A stretch of DNA of 64,000 bases from Euglena gracilis (taxonomy: Eukaryota; Euglenida; Euglenophyceae; Euglenales): positions 9,474,241 to 9,538,240 of the forward strand of contig CP154955.1 in the NCBI GenBank assembly GCA_039621445.1, written 5' to 3'. The position numbers and the translations under genes are program-made. Under the pieces are notes generated by a model. That model saw only the letters and a list, made by a program, of their open reading frames with translations. It was not told the DNA's origin and did no database searches. Numbering within the stretch: the first letter of the stretch is position 1; each line of letters begins with the position of its first letter. This document shows, one piece after another, positions 50,801-61,200 of the stretch.

Positions 50801-53800
50801 CTATTCCATTGAAACTGCTCCATTGCCCGGGGGGGGGGGGGGCTCCCGCCCCCCCCGGACCCCCCCCCCCCCGGGCAAAAAAAAATAAACCTCATCCTCG
50901 TCTTTGGTCGATTTTGAGGGCAAAGAGCGGATTTTGTCAACCAACATAATAAACAACATCCCCATACACTTCATTCTCACCCCCCTCCAACCCCTCTTAC
51001 CCACCCCTTACCCACCCCCTAAACCCCCCCCCCGTTACACACCCCTTACCCCCCCTTACCCACCCCTTAACCACCCCTTTACCCCCCCCTTACCCACCCC
51101 TTACCCACCCCTTACCCACCCCTTACCTGGGTAAGGGGGCCTGACTTTATGCCATATCTGAAAAATCAAATGACTCTGGTCAAAATTCCAAAAAAAAATT
51201 TCAGGCAATTTTGGCACCAGGTGGCCACTTTTGGCCATTTCTGGCCGACCCCAGCCGGGGGGGGGGGGGGCACTCTGAAGAAGAAAAAAAACCAGTCAGT
51301 CACCCCAGGGGGTGGGGTCAGACACACCTAAGCAATGGTATCCCTCAGATTTGTCCACCCACCCTCTACCCTCTCCCCTCTCCCCCAGGGGGGTCTGATG
51401 AGTTAAAAAGAATCCTGGGATGAGACTGAATCAAGAATACTTTGGCACCTTCAGAGACAAAATCTGCAGCAGCCCTTCATGACTGAACAGGAATGAAAAT
51501 TAGCTTGAGTGGTAGCACCTCTGGCGATCTGTCGACGATTTGCAGCAGGACAAGAAATGTTTTAATAAAACCTGGGTCAAATTTTAGTGTCCTTTGCTAG
51601 CCTAACCCTCCTCAAAAAGGTTGCCAAAAGAAAACTCTTCGTCCACATGAATCTTGGAGACAGTGGCCAAATCCTTGCAAAAAAAAATGCCAAATCTCTG
51701 CAATTCGAAGGCATGGGTATAAAAAAAAGAGTTGTGGCCAAGCAATTCAAACTGTAACAATTGGTCAACGTTGCTGCTGCAAAGCGAACTGGGGCCTGGG
51801 AGGGGACCTGAGGCCATGCAGCCAAAGCCGACCGTGCAGCCAGCAGAGAAGTCCAAATAGCCAGAGAAGGCCGTGTACCGCTCCGAATCGATCCCGAGGG
51901 CAATGATCAAGCCGACAACAAACCTGCAGTGTGGAAAGAGAGGTTTTGAAGAAAAAAAACTCTGAAAAATCTGAAATAAAGAATCAAATTAAAATAATAT
52001 AAAACATAAATTAATAACAAAATATAAATTAATAAATTGATAAAAATTAAAGTTAATAAGGATAGCACGATTACGCATTCAGTGATAAAGTTCTTATGGC
52101 GGATTTACCAGAAACTGCGGGCTGGCATTGGTGCACAGACTCGAACACCACCATCACACAGTGACCCCACCCCAAATATGAAGGGTCCCATAGGGTTTCC
52201 ATCATCTGTGACTCCTTGGAGGAAGGATTGCGTTAACCTGCCTTCTGCAAATTGGGTTTGGCCCAGCCAATGGCTACTCGTTGAAAGGCACCCGTCAGAT
52301 AAAAATCTCCAAGCAAGCACCACAACAAAGTGACAAGGGAAATAGAACATCATCAAACGAGAAGGCATGTGAACGTTGTGCAGGAAATTGGTGCACCAAT
52401 CTTCTGTGAACCTCCTCCCAAAAAAAATGGGCAAAACAGAATCTCTTGCCCCCAGGCGGTGCACAAGGAACAATCGGCAGTTCTCCGAGGCACCTTCATC
52501 CACCACACGTCAAAAGCAGCCGACCTCCTTTGCCATAGACCCCAAAGTGACCCAAAACCTCGTGTGACAAGATTTTGGAGAAAATTTGGCAATCTCATTT
52601 GTCATTTTGTGCACGCTTGGTCCCATGAAAATCGCACAAAAAGATTCGCACAAGAACAAAACATAGCCTCACGGCCTTCATTCTTCGTCACATGATGGTT
52701 TGTAAATTGTTTTTTTTTGGGATAATCGACCTGTATTCGTTGGATGATCGAGCGTTATTAAGTAGGGGTTGTGAATGGAATGCAGGGGGCGATGTCAGTG
52801 GGGATTATTAACAGAAATTAAGAAAATAATTCTCGGAGTTGGCCATTCCTTGAACGAGTATGACACTGCTGGCCAATCTGGGGCAGAACAGGGGACACCC
52901 GTAGATGGCCAGCAGTTCCGACATAATGACGGGGGTGGTGCCTCGCAACAGCCGCTCAGCACAGCGGACTCCGAGGTGGGCGGCGCCAACTCCTGGAATG
53001 CAACCACGTTTTGCACCTCTGTTTGAAGCCACCCGAATGTCCCACCGTAATACCGGGGGGGGGAAATTTTCGTGCCAGAGAAATTTTGCGGCGACAAATT
53101 TCGCGGACGACAAATTTCGCGGGATTCCTTAAAAATGTCCGGAAATATTTCGCGGGATTCGCTTCCGCGAAATTTGTCCGTGCAAATTTTCTCTAGGGCA
53201 AAAATTTCCCCCCCCCCGGTAAGGCTCCCCCCAATACAAAACCCCCGGACTAATCCGCCAAAACACAGGGGTCCGATTCAGGCTTCTAACTTTTGTCGGC
53301 CCGGGGGGAGGGGGGGCCTCGCACAACATCCCGGCGGCGGCGGAAGCGGGCAACTTTGGGTCCCAGCTTGGGCCGGCACGGCGAATGTCTGCTTGAGAAT
53401 GGCAGTTTCCGTTCCCCCGGCGTTTTCATCCAAGCGGTGTGTTCTCTTGCGCAACCCAAAGCACGACCAAAGCACGACGGGGGTTGGAAGTGGTGAGGTC
53501 TATCACTGCGATTTTCCTCCGTGCACCTCTCATTTTCCCATCATGTGTCTATTTTGACCCCAAAGTGGATCCACATCGCGTTCAAAGATCCAGCTTACAC
53601 ACAACAAATTTTGCTGTGCCTGCAAAAGCAACTTTGGGTGCTTTTTATTTGTAGGTGGCTATGTATTTAGGTGTCAAATCAGAGCATGGCCCATGGCACC
53701 CAGCCCCCATTTCCAGGGGGGGGGGAGCTGGGTGCAGGGGGCAGGGGGGAATCTGAATAAGATTTGATCATCCCGAAGACAGCCTGGGAGACTTGGATTT

Positions 53801-54900
53801 CGTCTAAATCAGCGAAATCTAATTCAGGGGCGTTACATGGGGAGGTCCAAAATGGTACATATGTTCTCTCACACAGTCACTTTGGGGATCATCTCTTGTC
53901 CCCCAAAAAGGAGGTGGCTCCCCTAGCATGAAGTGGGATGGAGTGTCTGAGTGTGCGAGTGCGTGGTGGGTGGGTGGGTGGGTGTGTATGTGTGTGTGTG
54001 TGTTCCAGATCCAAATACACCCAACATATAAACACAGAGATCAGATTTTTATGCATCTGTACAGTCCAAAAAAAAACACATCCAAGACACACATCTACAC
54101 TGCGCCTTTCAACACTGTGACCACAATCAGCGCCACTCCTACTTCCCCACATCCACAATCATACTGGGAGAGGGATGTGGCAGCCCTCAGGGGGAAAAAA
54201 AGCGCAAAATGCGCGACAATGCACAAAAGTGCACAAAAAAAATGTGCATTTTTGGGAGAAATGCAAAAATGTGCAAATTCAGAGGGAAAAAAATGCGAAA
54301 AACACAAAAATGCAAAAGGCATAATGCACTCCAAATGGCTTCAAATTTAAAGAACACAAGAACATCCAAAACAGGCATTTTCAGAAAAAATTGAGAAATG
54401 AAAAAAAAATGAAAAAAAGGTAGGAAACCCCTTTCAGTGCTTTCGCCGCTTTGTTTCTGTGCCGGACCCTGGCAATCAATGGGGGGGAGCGAGGTTGATG
54501 AAACGAGGTACCCAGAAAAGGTTCCCAAAAGCAACGTGGCACTGGAAAGCCACGGCCACCAGCTTCTTACTTTGAAACATATGATTCGGGGGGGATGTGT
54601 TTTGTTTTCCGCATTTTTTTGCATTCTTGTGCATTTTTGCACATTTTTCAAAAAACTTAAAATTTCATGTTTTTCGCAATTTTGCGCAGTTTTTCAACTT
54701 TTTGCCACAATTTTTGATTTTTAATTTTTGGGGCATTTTTGCGACATCTTCGCATTTTTCGCCCATTTTTGCAACTGTTTTGCTTAGGATGAACACAAAC
54801 ACAGATAAACAGTACATGCCTGCCCGGGAGATGCCATACGACGCTCCTGCCAGTGCACCTCCGACAGCGATTGCCACGCCCAAACCACCGAAGATGCCGC
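47721..54900 (-). CDS. ATP6V0C-like: V-ATPase proteolipid (subunit c-like), copy B
   Basis: Model: [5' exon(s) not found], 54900-54820, 52968-52899, 51923-51808, 49017-48929, 47807-47721 (TAG stop). Junction phases agree (1, 2, 1, 0). In order the exons give TM1 (GLGVAIAVGGALAGASYGIS), TM2 (RGTTPVIMSELLAIYG-FVVGLI), TM3 (FSGYLDFSAGCTVGFGCMAS-GFAIGTLGDA) and TM4 with the proton-carrying Glu (LIFAEALGLYSLIV). This is the full four-helix layout of the V0 proteolipid, which forms the rotor ring of vacuolar H+-ATPases. The first intron uses a GC donor. Only the extreme N-terminus and start codon are missing. It lies head-to-tail with copy A. Confidence 0.8.
47992..48500. repeat. GTCACT-family copy in copy B last intron
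   Basis: AACCAGTCAGTCAGTCACTT near 48,125 and again near 48,420, with long G/C runs and a 'ggtgcctgcccctagcaccc' segment. A further repeat at 48,628-48,840 matches 42,741-42,990 in inverted orientation. Confidence 0.65.
48929..49017 (-). CDS. ATP6V0C-like: Copy B exon: TM3 end, loop, TM4 start
   Basis: Acceptor ccgcAG|GG completes Gly, giving MASGFAIGTLGDACNRVYSK and EARIFVAM. The end is ambiguous: donor GGGGCG|GTGCTG (48,929) adds three residues to TM4 compared with copy A, while ATG|GTGCTG (48,944) removes two. Both are phase 0. Confidence 0.75.
49033..49241. mobile_element. MITE-like foldback element beside a copy B acceptor
   Basis: GGCAGTACAGGAA (49,034-49,046) and TTCCCGTACTGCC (49,228-49,240) are inverted with one mismatch. 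It belongs to the GGCTGTACGGGAA family. Its edge is only 16 bases from the acceptor at 49,017. Confidence 0.75.
49945..50200. mobile_element. C-run/AAATAACA element, variant ends
   Basis: Starts with C runs and AAATAACG/AAATAACACC and ends GTGTTATTTGGGGGGGG. Same architecture as 41,957-42,368, but with AAATAACA in place of AAATAATA. Confidence 0.65.
50496..51126. repeat. TTACCCACCCC 11-mer arrays and a 170-bp tandem duplication
   Basis: 50,496-50,573 and 50,997-51,126 are arrays of TTACCCACCCC. Between them 50,637-50,743 is repeated at 50,808-50,917 ('cattgcccgggggg...ataaacctcatcctcgtct'). Confidence 0.85.
51808..51923 (-). CDS. ATP6V0C-like: Copy B exon: TM2 end to TM3
   Basis: Acceptor ctgcAG|G completes Gly. 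It encodes FVVGLIIALG, then DSERYTAFSGYLDFSAG and CTVGFGCMAS. Donor CCTCAG|GTCCCC (phase 1). Both splice sites are strong. Confidence 0.88.
52899..52968 (-). CDS. ATP6V0C-like: Copy B exon: TM2 start
   Basis: Acceptor cggAG|TC completes a Val codon. It encodes RCAERLLRGTTPVIMSELLA and IY, matching 'IPVVMAGIIAIYG'. Donor TACGG|GTGTCC (phase 2). Confidence 0.85.
53051..53221. mobile_element. TA-bounded foldback element
   Basis: It starts TACCGGGGGGGGGAAATTTT and ends AAATTTCCCCCCCCCCGGTA. The inverted arms run about 54 bases each (through 'acaaatttcgcgg') with a few differences. TA at both edges fits a Tc1/mariner-type target. It lies in the copy B intron between TM1 and TM2 exons. Confidence 0.75.
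54820..54900 (-). CDS. ATP6V0C-like: Copy B exon: TM1
   Basis: Acceptor ctgtcAG|GC directly follows a long C tract on this strand. It encodes GGIFGGLGVAIAVGGALAGA and SYGISRA, matching the GAAYGTAKSG end of TM1 in c subunits. The donor is CGGGCAG|GC (GC type, phase 1). Confidence 0.75.
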
Positions 54901-55866
54901 CTGACAGGACAGGCGGGGGGGGGGGGGGGGGAGTCGTGAATGATGTTGGGGAGGGGGAGGTGATTGATCGGGGGGGGGGGGGGGAGGGTGGGGGGGGGGG
55001 GGGGGCGGTGAAGACACGGCGTGTGGTGTCCGGCGAAAAGGATGAATGTTCACTTCACGAAATTGGCAAAATTTCTGCAGGAATCTCAGGCATCGCTTGG
55101 GTGGGTCAGTCCGGTGAGATTCCCGGGTACAATAAGCCACAATGCGAAACGCGCTGTTGATTCTAAAGAAATACTCAACAAACAGTTGGAGGGGAGGCTG
55201 GACGTCCATCCTTTGGGGCTATAGATTTGGTGTGTTTTGAGAGTGGATTGACCAGTTTGATTCAGCCTACAAGGGGGCAGGGGGGGGGGGGAATCAGAGT
55301 CAGACAAATGGGTTCGGCACCAAATGAGGTTCGGGGTGGCCTCTGTCAAATTTAAAATTTAAAAAAACAAAAAAGTGTGGGTCCAGGCAAAAAGCAGTTC
55401 GAAAACCTGAAGCACAGCAGCCTTGTTGCCCATTCAAACCGGGGAAGATGTTGCCAATGTGGGGCAGGCATTTTCCCTTGGGCCAAGGGGCAATTTGAAG
55501 CAAAGTTGGCCGTCTTGTGTGATCTCTACATCTGAGCAGGCAGTTGGGCAATTTGCTGAAATTTTGGTGTTGCAAACCTTGGGCCTCATCCAGGCTGAAT
55601 TTGACCAACCCAGGGGGGGGGGGTCTCGAGAGCCTTGGAGTGTCTGGACAGGCAGGCACTACTCCCCAGGGGGAGGGCTGTATGTGCCTGTTTATGGGCA
55701 AGATTCCAAAAAAAAACCCACCAAAAAATGGGCTTTTTCTGGCAGGCAGGAGGGGTGCTTTTGTCTTTTCGGTACCGCATTTTGTCTTGGCTGTGGACGT
55801 TTGTTTTGCTGTCAATCAGACGGGACAACCATCCCCCCACCTCGTATTCCTGATGTCGAGTGAGCA
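54901..55866. other. Region that should hold the 5' end of copy B
   Basis: Contains G tracts (54,914-55,008, 55,279-55,290) and no recognisable start exon. A segment at 55,628-55,690 resembles the 46,232 palindrome repeat. Confidence 0.4.
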
Positions 55867-55978
55867 AAATGGTGTTCACAAAATGGTGTTCACAAAATGG
55901 TGTTCACAAAATGGTGTTCACAAAATGGTGTTCACAAAATGGTGTTCACAAAATGGTGTTCACAAAAATGGTGTTCAC
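55867..55978 (+). repeat. AAAATGGTGTTCAC 14-bp minisatellite
   Basis: About eight near-identical head-to-tail units; one has an extra A. Confidence 0.95.
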
Positions 55979-56152
55979 TGCCAGGGAGGTTGAAACGCCC
56001 CCATGTCCCAGCACCACCTTCAGCCTGGTCCCCCCAACGGAAACGAATGCAATCGCTGGAGGCAAGAAGTGCAGACGGCACACACCGAGGGTCGATCCGC
56101 AGTGGCTCGGGAGGGAGGCCACGAGGGGGGGCTGCAGGATGTGGTGGGGCAC

Positions 56153-56211
56153 CTCCTGGCCGGCCGCGCTGTGCATCAGCAGCCCCACGATCATCCCGTA
56201 CAGCCCCAGCC
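56153..56211 (-). CDS. ATP6V0C-like: Copy A last recognised exon: TM4 end
   Basis: Acceptor tgcggcAG|GG completes the Gly after IFAE and continues LGLYGMIVGLLMHSAAGQ. LGLYG.IV.L..HS also matches copy B. The 3' boundary is uncertain (possible donor CAGGAG|GTGCCC); no stop is seen close by. Confidence 0.6.
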
Positions 56212-58244
56212 CTGCCGCAGGAGGGGTCAACTTGAAAAAGTTTGGTGGGAGCTCCCCAAAGAAGAGCGGCGCCAGAAGGCCGCCGGCAGCCGTGCCGACG
56301 GTGTAGAAGAAGGCGATGGCCATGGCCCGCAGCTCCAGCGGGAACACCTCCGACACGGCACCGGGGCCCCGGCATCGAAATAGGGATCGCCCCCAGAACG
56401 GAATTAGGAATGGCCCGGGGAGGGAGGTGTCGGCCACTCTCACCACTCAGCCAAACGGCCTAAAATCAGTGGATGTACCTCTGTTGATGTAATCAGTGGA
56501 TGTACCTCTGGTAATGTACCTCTGTTGATTTTTTGTACGGGGGTTGTCATAAAAAGTGAAAAGTTAGGGGTATAATGCGAATTATTTTTGATACCCCTAA
56601 CTAAGGAAAAAGGGGTTGCCCCAAGGAGGATTGCCGGCCCGGTTTATTTTCAACTCTGGATTCCTTCTGCAGACAAGAGCATGATAATTACACATAAGTA
56701 ATATATCCGGCGCCGAAAAGTATTTCCCACTCCCCCCCCCTGGGGGACCTGGGGGCTCGGCCAGACCCATCCACCCTACCCCCGCCTCCCTCCTGGTCCA
56801 AGACTAAAAAAAAACCCTTGGGTGGAACTATATGGATCCCTCCCCTGGATTAACTACATTGCCCCCAGGGGGAGGGCATACAGTTCATTACTGCCGAATA
56901 TGTACATGTATACACACACACAAACACACACAACTGAGACCAGTTGTTGTGAGAGAAAATTTTTTTCATTTTGTCACTGGGTTGAATGATGGCGATCTCA
57001 TGAGGTGCGCGCAGTTCTGGTCCAGAAGGGCCATCGCGGAGTGCACGGGAACGCCTGGCAACCCTCTCGTCCCTTTCTATCAGGGCACATGAATTGCCTC
57101 CACAAATTTGCCACTCAAACCTCAGCCCAGGGAGACGGCGAGGTGGTCAATACTGAAGTGCGGCCTTTTTGGTCCCTCCTTTAAAATGGCAACTCCTGTC
57201 AATGCTGGCTTTGGAAGCAGTGACTTGGTCAAGCTGACCAACTTGGAGGATTTTGGGCCATTTTTTGGCATAAGCAAGAGCTTGCCACTCCTGTGTGTTG
57301 CAGGACAATCTGACGGTTGGAGAATGCCCTTCGGGGGGGAGGGGTCTGAGTTACGTATTGCGCATACTGGATGGGGAAATTGGGTAAATCACAGAAAAGA
57401 ATGCGCCAAAAAGCAAATTTGTACTGAAAATCAAAAAAAGGGGAAATGCACAAAAAAAAATGCAGGGAAAAAATGACAAAAAATGCACATTTTTTGAAAA
57501 ATTGAAAAAAAATATACAAAAAAAATGCGAAGAAAATACGAAAAAATGCGAAACGAATTTCTCCTCCCCCCAGCATTTGGGATGATGGCACTGAGAGAAA
57601 AAGTCGATTTTTATTCGCCTTCAAAGAAAGTTTTGGACAGATTTTCCCATTTAAAAAAACGTTCCAAAATGTGTCATTGACAAAGAAAGAATAAACACAA
57701 CCAGGAATTTCTTATTTCTGAATGACCTGGGGGGGGTCCAGCCATCCGGCTGGAGACAGGTGTTGGGGGGCACCCAGGGATGGAAAAAAGGTGCTGGGGA
57801 GGAGGTCCTACTGGCTGTCGGACTGGGTCCAGCACCCGAAAACGGGCAAAAAAAAAAGCCAAAAATCCAGCTGGCTGGGTTGGATTCTTCCAGCCAAATT
57901 TGAAGCTGAAACCTCCTCCTTTTGTCATTATTTGGTGCTTCGTGCCAAAAAAAAATTTCGGTCAAGCCTGACTTTGCCAGGCTGCGAAAACTTTATTACC
58001 CTCGCCCCAGGGGGGGGGGTCAGCAGTCCAGATGGGAGCTGCTGACTGGAAAAAAATGTGCTGGCTGGCTGGTCAACCCCCCCCGGACAGCGACGTCCGG
58101 GAAAATGTTATGAACACAGCACAACACACACACACAACTACAACGACACAGCACGACGCACACACACACACACACACAACGACAACAACACCCACAGCAC
58201 AGCACGCAGCACTGCACACGCAGACACACACACACGCACACGCA

Positions 58245-58290
<46 letters not shown>

Positions 58291-61200
58291 CGGCGAAGAT
58301 CAGCATCAGGATCATGGCGGTGAAGATGCGGCTGGCGGCCTGGCGCTCCTCCTCGGGGGACAGCTCCGGCTTCTGCAGCGGGAGGGAGGCCGGTGCCGGC
58401 CAAAAACCAGACACCCCGCCACACAGCTCTGTTGGCCCCACGTGCCCTGCAGTGGGCTCGCTCTGAGGCATAAAACCCCCCCAAAAAATAAGACCCGGGT
58501 CTTATTTTTGGGTCCGTTGCTGGAAACCTCCAGGGGGGGTCTTATTTTTGGATTTTTTCTTGACCGACCCGGGCCCGAAAAAAACATCATTTTTCAGGTT
58601 CCCAAAAACACTAAAAATTTTCCTTCAGCGCTTCGCGCCATGTGTAAATTTGTGTAAGTTGACATTTAGCATGTTTTTTGCACTTTAAAAATCTGAAATT
58701 TTTTAAAATTTCATCATTTTTGTGTGTGAAATTTGGGTTTTTGGCAATTTCTCAGGGAAAATTTTCACCGTCAGGGGGGGTCTTATTTATGGGGGGGGTC
58801 TTATTTTGGATTTTTGTTCGATCGGCCCAGGGGGGGGTCTTATTTTTGGGGGGGTCTTATTTGGGGGGGGGGGTATCTATGGACCCTGGCCAAATACTCA
58901 CAGCCCTCAACTTCAAAACCCCGCTGAAGCCCCCCCCAAACGGATATGGTGATCCCGGGGGTTACACATAGGCGGGGGGTGGGACCAGGAGGCTTCTTAA
59001 AGGGCGGGGAGGGGTGGTGGTGGGCATGCGTCCCCGTCCCCCCTATGCGCCCAGGGGGTTTCCCCCCCAACCTCCCCTCCCCCCTGCTTGGACTGCCAAA
59101 CCCTGCCTCCGGCAGGGATCCAGGACCTTTTTAAACGATGTATGGGCTATGTCTGCCGGACCCCAACCCGGGTAATGAGTAAAGGCTCCTGGAAGTGCTT
59201 CTGACATTAACATTAACAAAAAGAAAAAGTTAACTGACAATGAGTGTGGATGGGGGCTCACAATAGCCGGAGGGATTCCACCGCATGGACACCTGCTCTA
59301 CCATTCAGCAGGGGGAGGTTTGGGAAACCATACCGCCTGTGCTTGATGGTCGGGATTACTTATGTTCAGGGCGTCGCCATCTGGAGTGTTGTTTTGCATT
59401 GAGTTGCACTCGGCCCTGCTGCGTTGGCTGGTGGTGATGGTCCCCACGGCCCCGTCACCACGCACACTTTCTTTAATTTGTGTTGTATCAGTTTCTTTAA
59501 TTTGTGTTGTATTGGAATGGACCAGATTGGATCATCATGAGTATGTCCCGTCACCTATGCCGATCATCCCCATCCACCTTAGTCGCCTCTTTTGGACTTA
59601 AGCTGCCCGACTTGCATTTGGGCGGTGCATGGTGTCTCATGTGCGCCCCGGGGGCACGCCTTCTCGTGGCCGGCGTCCGTGCCGTAGTTGGCGCCGCCGG
59701 CGGCCGCCAGACCCCCCTTGGCCGGGCTCTCCTTGGCCTTGGAGCGGGACTCGGCGGCGTTCTCGGCGCGGCGGATGAACCGCCCGTACGCCGGGGGCAG
59801 GGCCGGACGGGCAGGCGGGCCGGGGTCCAGATCATGGATTCACTTCGTGACCCTCGGGGGGGGGGGGGCTCTCGGAAACCCACCCACCCCCACGGCTGTA
59901 CGGGAAGGCCGGTGGGGGGGGGGGGGGGCGGTCAGCCCCCCCCCCACCCACTAACCATGGCACCCGCACAAAGAAAATTCCTCGGCACCGAAGGTGCTGA
60001 AAGAAAACTTTGAACAAAAAATCGGCGGCCACGGGAAACACGGGAAGGCCTGGTGGGGGGGGGGGGTCGGACCCCCCCCATCCACCCACCAGGATGGGGC
60101 AGGGGGGGGGGGTCGACCCCCCACCCACCACCCACAGGGCTTTGGGGATTCCCGCACATCCCTGCCCACACCGGACACCGGGGGGGGGGGGGGTCACGCA
60201 GGGGTTGAATTAATCTCGGGTCCAAATCACACCACCTGCTTCATCAACACCTCCCCGAAGCTGTTTTGCTTCCTAAAAAGTGCGTTCCGTATGAAAGCCA
60301 AGTCAACGAGCGACCCCGTGGGGGTTCCAAAAAGAGCTCCGCCGTTCCACTTAGCCCAGTGTGGCGCAATATTTCGACGACGATCTTTTCAAAATCAATT
60401 CATTTGCCATTTTGAATTATCCATCTTTTTCCATTTATTTCAGCGCCGGGTTTGCAACTTTAGCCATTTCTGGCAGATCCCACTCCCCCCCCCTGGGTCG
60501 GAAGAAAACAATCCGTCACTCCAAAAAAAAACAGTCATCCCCCTGCGGGTGCGGTGGGCAAGTGCTGGCCAATAATAGCCTGGATCCATATTGGCCCCAA
60601 CCCTCACTGGCACAAACCACCAGTATTGTTGCCAGCTTTCCTCTTCCTCCCGGCCTCTCTCCATCCGATCCTTCAGCTCCACTCTCCCAAACGACCCCCT
60701 TGAGCCGACTTTGAAGTGGGTCGTCATGCCAACGGAATCCAACAGCACCAACCACACACGAAACGTCACTTCGGGAAAGACGCTGTGAAAGGTCACTCTG
60801 GCAAATTTTCTCAAAAGAAAGCAAGAAAATATTTCTCAACTTTCTTTGGGGAAAGGTGCCGCCTGACAGAAAAAGAAAGACAGAAAACCGAGTCGGGTTT
60901 TCAGATAAATCCCTCGCTCACCAACCCCATGCACTGAACAAAAAGTTTCTGGGGTCCCCCCCCCCCCCCGTTCAGCCCTGGCCTTGAGGTTGGCGTCGGC
61001 AATGGCGCCGATGGACAGCCCAGACACGAGGCAGCTGAGGCCAACCGTCAGGCCTACGGGGAGCAGTTTTCCAGAGAAGATGAGTGCGTCCCCCCGGGAG
61101 GAGGGGTTTTCTCACTGTGTTCAGAGACTTGCGCCGTGCCTGATCCCTGATGGGAGAGGGTCCGGCAGACCCACCCAGAGAGCCCCAACTTATTCAATTT

